DNA of 64,000 nt from Helicovermis profundi (GTDB lineage: Bacteria; Bacillota; Clostridia; Peptostreptococcales; Acidaminobacteraceae), in assembly GCF_033097505.1 (NCBI RefSeq), contig NZ_AP028654.1, positions 574,001-638,000 of the forward strand, in the 5' to 3' direction. Position 1 is the stretch's first letter. Every line of letters begins with the position of its first letter. The notes beneath the pieces are model-generated. The model worked only from the letters and a program-made list of their open reading frames with translations, was not told the DNA's origin and did not search any database. The translations under genes were made by a program, and so were the position numbers. This document shows, piece by piece, positions 27,016 to 35,011 of the stretch.

Positions 27016-27761
27016 TGGCAGTAGTATTCCAAAAAACAAAAGGACTTACTGATAAAGAAATGCATTATTGTCCAGGATGTACTCATGGTATTATTCATAG
27101 ATTAGTTGCAGAAGTACTAGAGGAATTAGATGTATTAGGCGATGCAATAGGTGTAGCACCAGTTGGATGCTCTGTACTTGCTTATGATTATTTAAATTGT
27201 GATATGCATGAAGCATCACATGGACGTGCACCAGCAGTTGCAACTGGTATTAAAAGAGTTAGACCAGAAAACGTTGTATTTACTTATCAAGGTGATGGAG
27301 ATTTAGCTTCTATAGGTACAGCAGAGATTGTTCATGTTGCTCATAGAGGTGAAAAAATCACAACTATTTTTGTGAATAATGCAATATACGGAATGACAGG
27401 TGGACAAATGGCTCCAACTACTTTGATTGGACAAAAGGCAACAACGGCACCACTTGGAAGAACAGTTGAACACTCTGGAATGCCACTTAAAGTATCAGAA
27501 ATGCTTGCTACGATAGATGGAGCAGCTTTTGTTGAAAGAGTTACAGTTGATAGTCCAGCAAACGTTAGAAAAGCAAAAAAAGCTATTAAAGCGGCATTTG
27601 AGTGCCAGTTAGCAGGAAAAGGATTTTCAATAGTCGAAGTACTTTCTACTTGTCCAACAAACTGGGGAATGTCACCAGTTGAATCATTAGGTTGGTTAAA
27701 AGATAATATGATACCTTATTATCCATTAGGCAACTTAAGAAGACCAGAGGAGGATAAATAA
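27015..27761 (+). CDS. 2-oxoacid:ferredoxin oxidoreductase, beta (TPP-binding) subunit
   Basis: A 248-residue thiamine-pyrophosphate subunit: YCPGCTHGIIHRLV with a cluster/TPP region Cys, and YQGDGDLASIGTAEIVHVAHRGEKITTIFVNN, the GDG...NN TPP motif. Together with VorB it forms the catalytic centre. Coupled to neighbours by overlapping (ATG/TAA) junctions. Branched-chain specificity is inferred from buk/ptb context and VorB similarity. Confidence 0.92.
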   Translation: MAVVFQKTKGLTDKEMHYCPGCTHGIIHRLVAEVLEELDVLGDAIGVAPVGCSVLAYDYLNCDMHEASHGRAPAVATGIKRVRPENVVFTYQGDGDLASIGTAEIVHVAHRGEKITTIFVNNAIYGMTGGQMAPTTLIGQKATTAPLGRTVEHSGMPLKVSEMLATIDGAAFVERVTVDSPANVRKAKKAIKAAFECQLAGKGFSIVEVLSTCPTNWGMSPVESLGWLKDNMIPYYPLGNLRRPEEDK

Positions 27762-28304
27762 ATGATAAATGAAAAAATTATTTGTGCGGGATTTGGTGGA
27801 CAAGGAGTAATGTCACTTGGTAAATTATTAGCATATGCAGGAATGCTTGAAGAAAAAGAAGTATCATGGTTACCATCATATGGACCAGAGATGCGTGGTG
27901 GAACTGCAAACTGTAGTGTTATGATTTCAGAAAAAATGATAGGATCTCCAGTTATTGATAAAGATGCAACAGCAGCAATAATTATGAATTTACCATCATT
28001 AGATAAATTTGAGATTGATGTAAAAAAAGATGGTATAATACTAATAAATAGTTCTCTAATTGAAAAGAAAGCTCAAAGAGATGACATAAAAGCTTATTAT
28101 GTACCAGCAAATGAAATAGCAAATGAATTAGGAAATACTAAAATAGCAAACATGGTAATGTTAGGAGCATATATACAGCTACTACACCCAGTTACAATGG
28201 ATACTATTAAAGAAACACTTCAAAAAGTATTTGGACCAACAAAGGCTAAATTTATACCACTAAATGAAGCAGCTCTACTTAGAGGAGCAGAATCAGTAAA
28301 ATAG
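27762..28304 (+). CDS. 2-oxoacid:ferredoxin oxidoreductase, gamma subunit
   Basis: A 180-residue catalytic gamma domain: ICAGFGGQGVMSLGKLLAYAG at the N-terminus (the CoA-binding domain signature GxGGQGV) and SWLPSYGPEMRGGTANCSVMIS. It completes the delta-alpha-beta-gamma set. The ATG directly follows the beta stop codon. Last gene of the sigma-54 operon; a terminator lies ~100 nt downstream. Confidence 0.92.
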   Translation: MINEKIICAGFGGQGVMSLGKLLAYAGMLEEKEVSWLPSYGPEMRGGTANCSVMISEKMIGSPVIDKDATAAIIMNLPSLDKFEIDVKKDGIILINSSLIEKKAQRDDIKAYYVPANEIANELGNTKIANMVMLGAYIQLLHPVTMDTIKETLQKVFGPTKAKFIPLNEAALLRGAESVK

Positions 28305-28403
28305 ATTTACTTTAAAGTTTATAAATAGGATAATATCCTTTTTATATAAAATTGCTTTAAAGACGTCTAGTAATAGACTTCTTTAATCTCTCTACATTTT
28401 TTT

Positions 28404-28437
28404 AGAAGCAGTATAAATTACTGCTTCCTTTTTTTTG
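28404..28437 (+). terminator. Intrinsic terminator of the vor operon
   Basis: AGAAGCAGTA / TTACTGCTTC stem followed by eight T residues. Confidence 0.88.
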
Positions 28438-28451
28438 CGTGAAAAAAGAAA

Positions 28452-28680
28452 GCAGTGCAGTAAAAAATTATAAAAAATGAAAAAATAAAACGCGAACCTT
28501 GTTTTAATTTTTCATTTTTTATAATTTTTTACTATAGGGCTAAAAGCCCGCGACTAGACGAACCGAAGGTTCGGCAGGGCGCGCACGGCTTATATATGAA
28601 AAATAAGAAAATACTTTAAAAAAAAGCCCGCGACTAGACGAACCGAAGGTTCGGCAGGGCGTGTACAGCTTGAAATTTGT
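28452..28680 (+). repeat. Family B element B1: palindrome plus two repeat units
   Basis: GCAGTGC (28452-28458) is followed by a hairpin with 33-nt arms (28459-28491 and 28501-28533, one mismatch, 9-nt loop). Then come TATAGGGCT-AAA-AGCCC, GCGAC, the hairpin GAACC-GAA-GGTTC, and GGGCGCGCAC. A second unit starting at AGCCC (~28625) repeats the last part, ending GTGTACAGC. Layout matches 18207-18757. It fills most of the 556-bp gap; beyond 28680 lies AT-rich sequence leading to the GGDEF-EAL gene. Confidence 0.85.
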
Positions 28681-28860
28681 GAATAAAGTACAACTTCTTA
28701 CATTTTATAGCAATAACCTCAGCATTTGTAATATAAACCTAATATTAAATAGCTTAATTGTAATTATTTGAAGAGAAATGATGTGATATAATAATAAAGT
28801 GAAATAAAAATATTGGTAGTGTAAAGTAATCTATAAAAAAATACTTGAAAAGGGATAAAT

Positions 28861-30822
28861 ATGAAAAGAAAAAATAAAATAGATTTAGATTTATTAAAAT
28901 ATAGCTTTCAAAAAACCTTAAAATTTATTTTAGTATATATCGTAGTGATATTAGTATATACATTAACAATCGAAAAAATATTTGTTAATATTTTTGGTGA
29001 AATTCCAATTGTTCATAGAATTTCATATATTACTTTGAATGTATTGATTATGGTAACAATAATGATGAAAGGTATATATAATAAAAATAAAAATATAAAT
29101 ATAATAAAAGATAATAATAGAAGATTAAATAGAAAAATACATGATTTTAAAGTACTTAAAAATAAACTTCAAATAATTCTTAATTTATCAAGCGATGGAA
29201 TTTTTGACTGGGATGTAGTAAAAGACGATTTATATATATCTAATAAAGCGAAGAATATTTTTGGAATAAAATTAGATTTAAATTGTGGTAGCTCTAAATG
29301 TTTTTCACATTTATTTAATGAAGAAGAAATTGAAAAATTCAAAATTATGATTAACTATTTTATAAACAGTGATACTAGTGAAAATACGTATACTATGAAT
29401 ATAAAGGCAAAAAATAGTAATCAAAGAGTAGTAAAAATTTATTCTAAAACTATTATTAATAAAAAGGATGGAAGAATTTTAAGAATATACGGATCTATAT
29501 CTGATGTAACCTTAGAGAAATCAAATGAAAAGAGGATATATAATTTAGCATATTTTGATAAATTGACATCTCTTCCCAATAGATACAGATTTAAAGAAAA
29601 AGTGCAAAGTTTAATAAATGAAGGAAAAACATTTGCTCTTTTTCTAATAGATATTGATAATTTTAGTCACATAAATGAATCATATGGATATGAAGTTGGG
29701 GACAAAATTTTAATTGAAACTGCAAAGAGAATTAAATCTATAAATATGGATTTTGAAATTATTTCTAGACTTGGAAGCGATGAATTTATTGTTGTTTATT
29801 CTGGTGATATTACTGAAACTATGCTTGAAAATATTTCTAAAAAAATTATTAATATATTTCAATTACCAGTAAATATTGATGATAACCTTCATCATATTGA
29901 AATTAGTATAGGTATTTCAGAATTTCCTAAACTATCAAGTGATTATTCTAATTTACTTAAAAAAGCTGATATAGCGTTAAAAGAAATTAAAAATAATACA
30001 AAAGGTAGTTTCAGAATTTTTGATGAAGTGCTAGAGTACACAAAAATGAGAGAATTATTTATTTATAATAATTTAAAAGGAGCAATACCAAATAATGAAT
30101 TTTATCTGGTATTCCAACCTAAAATAGATTTAAGAACGAATCAAATAGTAGGAGCAGAGTCTTTAATAAGATGGCAAAAAGATGATAGATTAATTTCTCC
30201 TTCCGAATTTATTGAAATTTCAGAGAAAACTGGATATATTGAAAAAATATCTTTATGGGTACTTGTTGAAACTTGTAAAAAAATTAAACTAATAGAAAAG
30301 TTTATAGGAAATGATTTTAGAATATCTATAAATATTTCATATGTTGAGTTTAGTAAAACAAATTTTGTGGATAATTTTCTTAATATTTTAAAACTTGAAA
30401 ATGTTGACACAAGCAAAATAGAAATCGAAATTACAGAGAGAACTGTTGTAGGAAATTTAGATGAAAGCGCAAAAAAACTATCAATTCTTAGAGAAAAAAA
30501 TATTTGTATTTCTCTTGATGATTTTGGAACAGGATATTCATCGCTTAGCTATTTGCAAAAATTACCTATTGATTTTATAAAATTAGATAAATCATTTTTA
30601 GACACTATTGAATCAAGTAAGAACGAAGAGGTATTAAAGTCAGTTATTGAGCTTGCACATAATATAAAAATTAAAACAATTGCAGAAGGAATTGAAACTG
30701 AAGAAGATGTAAGAGTTTTAAAAGAAGCAAATTGTGACTTTGTTCAAGGGTATTACTATTATAGACCATTAGAATTTGATGATTTTTTTACTCAAATTAA
30801 ATGTGAAGTAAAAAAACTTTAA
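28861..30822 (+). CDS. Membrane-anchored PAS-GGDEF-EAL protein (c-di-GMP turnover)
   Basis: 653 residues: two hydrophobic helices (~17-38 and ~48-68), a coiled linker, a PAS-like domain (~105-215), GGDEF domain (~225-385) and EAL domain (~400-645). The cyclase motif reads RLGSDEF (near residue 304) rather than GGDEF, so synthetase activity may be weak. The EAL domain retains AESLIRW, INISY, IEITER, DDFGTGYSSL, KLDKSFL, AEGIET and QGYYYYRP, so it looks like an active phosphodiesterase. Its last 29 codons are duplicated at 32811 by an IS insertion, but the gene itself is intact. Confidence 0.9.
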   Translation: MKRKNKIDLDLLKYSFQKTLKFILVYIVVILVYTLTIEKIFVNIFGEIPIVHRISYITLNVLIMVTIMMKGIYNKNKNINIIKDNNRRLNRKIHDFKVLKNKLQIILNLSSDGIFDWDVVKDDLYISNKAKNIFGIKLDLNCGSSKCFSHLFNEEEIEKFKIMINYFINSDTSENTYTMNIKAKNSNQRVVKIYSKTIINKKDGRILRIYGSISDVTLEKSNEKRIYNLAYFDKLTSLPNRYRFKEKVQSLINEGKTFALFLIDIDNFSHINESYGYEVGDKILIETAKRIKSINMDFEIISRLGSDEFIVVYSGDITETMLENISKKIINIFQLPVNIDDNLHHIEISIGISEFPKLSSDYSNLLKKADIALKEIKNNTKGSFRIFDEVLEYTKMRELFIYNNLKGAIPNNEFYLVFQPKIDLRTNQIVGAESLIRWQKDDRLISPSEFIEISEKTGYIEKISLWVLVETCKKIKLIEKFIGNDFRISINISYVEFSKTNFVDNFLNILKLENVDTSKIEIEITERTVVGNLDESAKKLSILREKNICISLDDFGTGYSSLSYLQKLPIDFIKLDKSFLDTIESSKNEEVLKSVIELAHNIKIKTIAEGIETEEDVRVLKEANCDFVQGYYYYRPLEFDDFFTQIKCEVKKL

Positions 30823-30865
30823 TACAGCTTTTGTTATTCACAAAAAAGTCAAACTAATATATAAT
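30736..30865 (+). repeat. 130-bp direct repeat, left copy (IS target duplication)
   Basis: Runs from GACTTTGTTC in the 3' end of the GGDEF-EAL gene to TATATAAT, and is repeated at 32811-32940 on the other side of the transposase gene with no difference noticed. It contains the end of that gene plus the TTCACA-17-TATAAT promoter that serves glmM in the right copy. Confidence 0.92.
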
Positions 30866-30891
30866 CTCGTCTTTGACAGTTGTAGAGCGTA

Positions 30892-30932
30892 AAAACCGTG
30901 ATATCTATTGCAAATAGCAGTTTATCACGGTT
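30892..30932 (-). terminator. Terminator of the IS transposase
   Basis: AAACCGTGATA / TATCACGGTTT stem just inside the IS left end, downstream of the minus-strand transposase; it also insulates against read-through from the GGDEF-EAL gene. Confidence 0.75.
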
Positions 30933-30963
30933 TCTTAATGTAGTAAAAAGTGCGTACCTTTTT

Positions 30964-32679
30964 TTACTTTTTCGTTTGTTTTAATATTTTTTTCATTTTA
31001 GCATTACTAATTATTTGGGTATCCGTTCTAAATCCAAATTTATCATGTAATTCATCTGTTATATCAGTTCGTGTGTATGTCGGAATATATCCTTCGCCTT
31101 TTAACTCCATAAAGTTATGATTTTTTAACGTTTCTATTAATTCTTTTGTAGTGTATTTTTCATCAAGCTTCTTTTCTAAAAGCCTATATATCAGTAAAGA
31201 AAGAAAACATGTTGTAAAATGAGCTTTTATTCTATCATCTCTACTTAAATATACTGGTCTTGCTTTAAACTCAGTTTTTAGAATTCTAAATGATTCTTCT
31301 ATTTCCCATCTTCTTTTATTTACTTTAATAATTGTTTCAGCATTATCATCAAGATTTGTACATACTCCGTAGAATCCATCATATTTTTCTTCATCAGAAA
31401 TAGTGTCTCTATTTATTGTAAGTACCTGTTTTTCAGCGATTTCACCTTCATTAGTGCAGTGAATAGAATCTATAAATCTCTTTGGATCATTCTGTTTCTT
31501 TTTATTGATACTAGAAGGTTTTTTAACAAGTTTTTCTGCACGTTGTATTTGAGTGCTTCGAATGTACTCTTGATAAGCTCTATATTTTGGTGAATATGTT
31601 ACTATTAATTTTTGTGGTAATTCATTTTCATTTATCCAACGTTCTTTGTAATAAATAGCTTTATTGTTTGAAGAATGATCTATATTTTCTAAATTAATAT
31701 TTTTTGTCTCATTTGATAAATGCCATCCATTTGGGGCAAGAGCCCAATCTTTAAGATGTTTTTTAAGCTTTTTTAATGATTGTGTAACAATAAAAGCTCT
31801 ATCGTTTTTATTATTAAATATTCTATTGGTATTAGATGCTAATCCTGCATCTGTACATACAACAAATTTAGATAAATCAAAATCAGATAATATGCGCTTT
31901 TCTAGTGGTTTTAAACTTGGCTGTTCATTTTTATTTCCATCAAATATAGAAAATGCAAGTGGTATGCCATCCCCATCCATAAATAATCCCATTTGTACAA
32001 TTGGATTAGGGCGATGTTCTTTGGAAAGTCCATATTGTTTTAACCCATCGGCTTTTTCAGTTTCAAAGAAATAATTTGTACAATCGTAATAAAGCACTTT
32101 TGTATTTCTTTTAGATAATTTTAAACTATTTTTATAAACAGTTGATTCAATAAAATCAGATTCTTTAGAAATTATTTCTAAAGCTCTATAAATATGCTGT
32201 AATTCAAAATTAGGCTGTTCAATAAAGTCATTAGAGGCTTTAAAAGAAGAAAGCTTAGAAGACGGATTAAGCATTCTAGTATAAATGAGTCTAGAAAGAA
32301 TACTGTTTAAATCAAAAGAAAATTTATATTTATCAGAAATTTGCTTTGAAATTTTATGAAGGCCTAAATCATAATAAATATCTTGTAAAAAAAGATATCC
32401 ACCATTGAAATGAACCTTAGAATCCATTGGTATTTGTTTAGTTTCAGAAAATTTAGCAATAATCTCAACTTTATTTTCTTTTTCTTTTTTATTAAGTTCA
32501 CTTATATATTTTTTTGCCCATTCATAAGGATCTTGTCCATTTAATTTTTCACGTAATTGTGCTTCAGTACCAAGTTTTTCTACAATTTTAGTTGTTCGTT
32601 TATTTTTAATAGTAATATCTTTAATAACGTAAAGTGAAGTAGCATTTTTTGATTTAGAAGTTGAAAGTCTCATAAGCAT
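30964..32679 (-). CDS. IS1634 family (IS4-like) DDE transposase
   Basis: A 571-residue transposase of the long IS1634 group. DDE-type elements: LYYDCTNYFFE (first Asp), FVVCTDAGLASN (second Asp), and RRWEIEESFRILKTEF with the Y/W-x2-E...R-x3-L/K signature containing the catalytic Glu. N-terminal VEKLGTEAQLREKL is typical of this family. Uninterrupted and with AGGAGGT before the ATG, so probably functional. Confidence 0.93.
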   Translation of the reverse strand: MLMRLSTSKSKNATSLYVIKDITIKNKRTTKIVEKLGTEAQLREKLNGQDPYEWAKKYISELNKKEKENKVEIIAKFSETKQIPMDSKVHFNGGYLFLQDIYYDLGLHKISKQISDKYKFSFDLNSILSRLIYTRMLNPSSKLSSFKASNDFIEQPNFELQHIYRALEIISKESDFIESTVYKNSLKLSKRNTKVLYYDCTNYFFETEKADGLKQYGLSKEHRPNPIVQMGLFMDGDGIPLAFSIFDGNKNEQPSLKPLEKRILSDFDLSKFVVCTDAGLASNTNRIFNNKNDRAFIVTQSLKKLKKHLKDWALAPNGWHLSNETKNINLENIDHSSNNKAIYYKERWINENELPQKLIVTYSPKYRAYQEYIRSTQIQRAEKLVKKPSSINKKKQNDPKRFIDSIHCTNEGEIAEKQVLTINRDTISDEEKYDGFYGVCTNLDDNAETIIKVNKRRWEIEESFRILKTEFKARPVYLSRDDRIKAHFTTCFLSLLIYRLLEKKLDEKYTTKELIETLKNHNFMELKGEGYIPTYTRTDITDELHDKFGFRTDTQIISNAKMKKILKQTKK

Positions 32680-32810
32680 AATACCTCCTGTTCCTTACAT
32701 TATACCACAATACGACAAACTACGCAATAGTAAAACGGAAAATTTGACAAAAAAATAAGCCTATAATTGGCTTTGAGGTAGAATTTTGTTTATGCAACTG
32801 TCAAACTTCC

Positions 32811-32940
32811 GACTTTGTTCAAGGGTATTACTATTATAGACCATTAGAATTTGATGATTTTTTTACTCAAATTAAATGTGAAGTAAAAAAACTTTAATAC
32901 AGCTTTTGTTATTCACAAAAAAGTCAAACTAATATATAAT
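32811..32940 (+). repeat. 130-bp direct repeat, right copy, carrying the glmM promoter
   Basis: Second copy of 30736-30865. It contains the duplicated tail of the GGDEF-EAL frame (no start codon of its own) and ends exactly at TATAAT (32935-32940). With TTCACA at 32912-32917 and a 17-nt spacer this is the likely glmM promoter, kept intact by the duplication. Confidence 0.9.
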
Positions 32941-32971
32941 AATAAAGTGCTATAAAATAAAGGAGATTTTT

Positions 32972-34318
32972 ATGGGTAAATTATTTGGAACAGATGGTGT
33001 AAGAGGAATTGCAAATGAAGAACTTACTAATGAATTAGCCTATAAATTAGGTAGATTTGGAGCTCATGTATTAAGTAAGGGTGATAAAAAAGCTAAAATT
33101 TTAGTAGGAAAAGATACAAGAGTTTCAGGTGATATGTTGGAATCAGCACTTATTTCTGGAGTTCTTTCAGCTGGATGTGATGTTATAAAAGTAGGCGTAC
33201 TACCTACACCGGCTATTGCTTATTTAGTAAGACATTTTGATTTAAATGCTGGTGTTATGATTTCAGCTTCTCATAATCCACTTGAATATAATGGAATTAA
33301 ATTTTTTAATAAAAAAGGCTTTAAACTAAGAGATGAAATAGAAGAAGAAATAGAAGATTATATATTGAATGAAAAAGATATTGATCATATTCCGACTGGT
33401 GAAGAATTAGGAAGGAAAACTCAAATTTATCATGGTATGGATATATACTCGAAATTTGTAAAATCAACAACAAATATGGATTTTAAGGGTCTTAGGGTAG
33501 CGGTAGATTGTGCTAATGGTGCAGCTTCTGAAGTTGCTTATAAAACTTTAAGGGAAATGGGTGCAACTCTTAATATCATAAATAATGCGCCAGATGGATT
33601 TAATATTAATAAAAATTGTGGTTCAACTCATATGGCAGTTATTAGTAATTACACAAGAGAAGTTGGAGCAGATATTGGTATTTCATTTGATGGAGATGCG
33701 GATAGATTACTTGCTGTTGATGAAAATGGAGTACTTATTGATGGTGATAAAATAATGGCAATTTGTGGATTATATTTAAAAAATAAAGGCAAACTTAGAA
33801 ATAATACAATCGTTACAACAGTTATGAGTAATATTGGATTTGATATTGCTTGTAAAGAGAATGGAATGAAAAATGTAAAAACACAAGTTGGAGATAGATA
33901 TGTTTTAAAAGAAATGGTTGATAAAGGATACGATTTAGGTGGTGAACAATCAGGACATATTATATTTTTAGAGCATAATACGACTGGTGATGGTCTTCTT
34001 ACAGCTATACAACTTTTATCTGTTCTTAAAAAACGTGGTAAAAAGATGAGTGAACTTTCGAAAATGATGAAAATTTATCCGCAAGTTCTAAAAAACGCAA
34101 AGGTATCAAATAAAACTAAGTTTGATTATGATAAAGATGAGATTATTCTTAAGAGTATAAAAAAAGTTGAAGATAAATTTAGTGGTGAAGGAAGAGTATT
34201 GATTAGACCTTCTGGAACTGAGCCTCTTGTAAGAGTTATGATTGAAGGAGAAAATTACTTAGAGCTTGAAACTTATGCAGATGAATTAGTCGAAATAATT
34301 GAGGAACGTTTAAAGTAA
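32972..34318 (+). CDS. glmM: Phosphoglucosamine mutase
   Basis: Converts glucosamine 6-phosphate to glucosamine 1-phosphate for UDP-GlcNAc synthesis. 448 residues. N-terminal LFGTDGVRGIANEELT, active phosphoserine loop GVMISASHNPLEYNGIKFF, metal loop ISFDGDADRLLAVD, and C-terminal RVLIRPSGTEPLVRVM. AAGGAG before ATG. Lies upstream of glmS, the enzyme that makes its substrate, but a terminator, repeats and a ribozyme lie between them, so the two are separately controlled. Confidence 0.96.
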   Translation: MGKLFGTDGVRGIANEELTNELAYKLGRFGAHVLSKGDKKAKILVGKDTRVSGDMLESALISGVLSAGCDVIKVGVLPTPAIAYLVRHFDLNAGVMISASHNPLEYNGIKFFNKKGFKLRDEIEEEIEDYILNEKDIDHIPTGEELGRKTQIYHGMDIYSKFVKSTTNMDFKGLRVAVDCANGAASEVAYKTLREMGATLNIINNAPDGFNINKNCGSTHMAVISNYTREVGADIGISFDGDADRLLAVDENGVLIDGDKIMAICGLYLKNKGKLRNNTIVTTVMSNIGFDIACKENGMKNVKTQVGDRYVLKEMVDKGYDLGGEQSGHIIFLEHNTTGDGLLTAIQLLSVLKKRGKKMSELSKMMKIYPQVLKNAKVSNKTKFDYDKDEIILKSIKKVEDKFSGEGRVLIRPSGTEPLVRVMIEGENYLELETYADELVEIIEERLK

Positions 34319-34600
34319 TTTTTTATTATATACTTATTGCTTCACGCCAAAATCAGGCGTAAGTCGCACTAAATATATAATAAAAAACTTGCGATATAGG
34401 AGCACTGTGTTTATTGCTTCACGCCAAAATCAGGCGTAAGTCGCACTAAATATATAATAAAAAACTTGCGATATAGGAGCACTGTGTTTATTGCTTCACG
34501 CCAAAATCAGGCGTAAGTCGCACTAAACATATAATAAAAAACTTGCCGATTAAGTGCAATGTGGTTCGTTGCTTCACTGCCGAAATCTGGCGTAAGGGTA
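34319..34600 (+). repeat. Family B-like tandem array B4 downstream of glmM (77-bp units)
   Basis: Three near-identical 77-bp units plus a degenerate fourth; ATTGCTTCACGCC recurs at ~34336, 34413 and 34490. Each has the hairpin ACGCC-AAAATCA-GGCGT, then GTCGCAC, then TTGCGA, which can pair with TCGCA, and GCACTGTG. The first unit is enclosed in an A/T stem with 18-nt arms (34319-34336 and 34370-34387, one mismatch) that starts TTTTTT and ends AAAAAA. It immediately follows the glmM stop codon. Confidence 0.8.
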
Positions 34601-34627
34601 CCTCACCTATAACAAAAAAATACAAAA

Positions 34628-34669
34628 TGGTTTCTTTTCATTTAAATTTGAGAAGAAATCTTTTTTATT
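34628..34669 (+). terminator. Intrinsic terminator between glmM and glmS
   Basis: GGTTTCTT...TCA / TGAGAAGAAATC stem followed by six T residues. Confidence 0.75.
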
Positions 34670-34810
34670 TGGTAGAATATATGTGTAGTATTTAGTCATA
34701 TATTTACTTAATAGTATGGTATAATTTTGTAGTGACTAAAAGTAAAGGGGGGTTAATGAAGTAAAAAATATTTAAGTTAGGGGGGATATAAAAAATATGT
34801 ATATTGATAA

Positions 34811-34935
34811 GCGCCAGAACTAATAATATATTAGTTGACGAGGTTCAGAGTTATCGAAAATTCGGCGGATGCTCTGCGGCGATCCATCGCCGTTAACGGT
34901 TTTTAAAAACTTAAAAGTGATTTTAAGGACAAAGA
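34811..34935 (+). ncRNA. glmS ribozyme: glmS ribozyme (GlcN6P-activated self-cleaving RNA)
   Basis: The conserved blocks are present in order: AGCGCCAGAACT with cleavage expected between A34810 and G34811, AGTTGACGAGG, TCGAAAATTCGGCGGATGC, CTCTGCGGC with CCATCGCCG, and the 3' block GTGATTTTAAGGAC. It lies ~77 nt upstream of glmS. Glucosamine 6-phosphate promotes cleavage and lowers glmS mRNA. A plausible promoter with -10 TATAAT is at ~34720. Confidence 0.95.
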
Positions 34936-35011
34936 AAACTTGATGGTTTATTATAGTTAAGAATTAATAATAATGAATATAGATTATAAATTATATAGTG
35001 AGGAGAATTAT

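Larger units (their letters stand above)
30866..32810 (-). mobile_element. IS1634-type insertion sequence
   Basis: About 1.95 kb bounded by a 130-bp direct repeat. Imperfect terminal inverted repeats share TTTGACAGTTG near each end (left 30871-30882 region; complement CAACTGTCAAA near 32796-32806). It holds one transposase gene and an internal terminator. Very long, variable-length target duplications are a known peculiarity of IS1634-family elements, which fits. Near-identity of the duplication suggests a recent insertion. Confidence 0.88.

Noticed and set aside
34811-34935. Novel structured RNA upstream of glmS
   Set aside because: All conserved blocks match the known glmS ribozyme, so it is not new.
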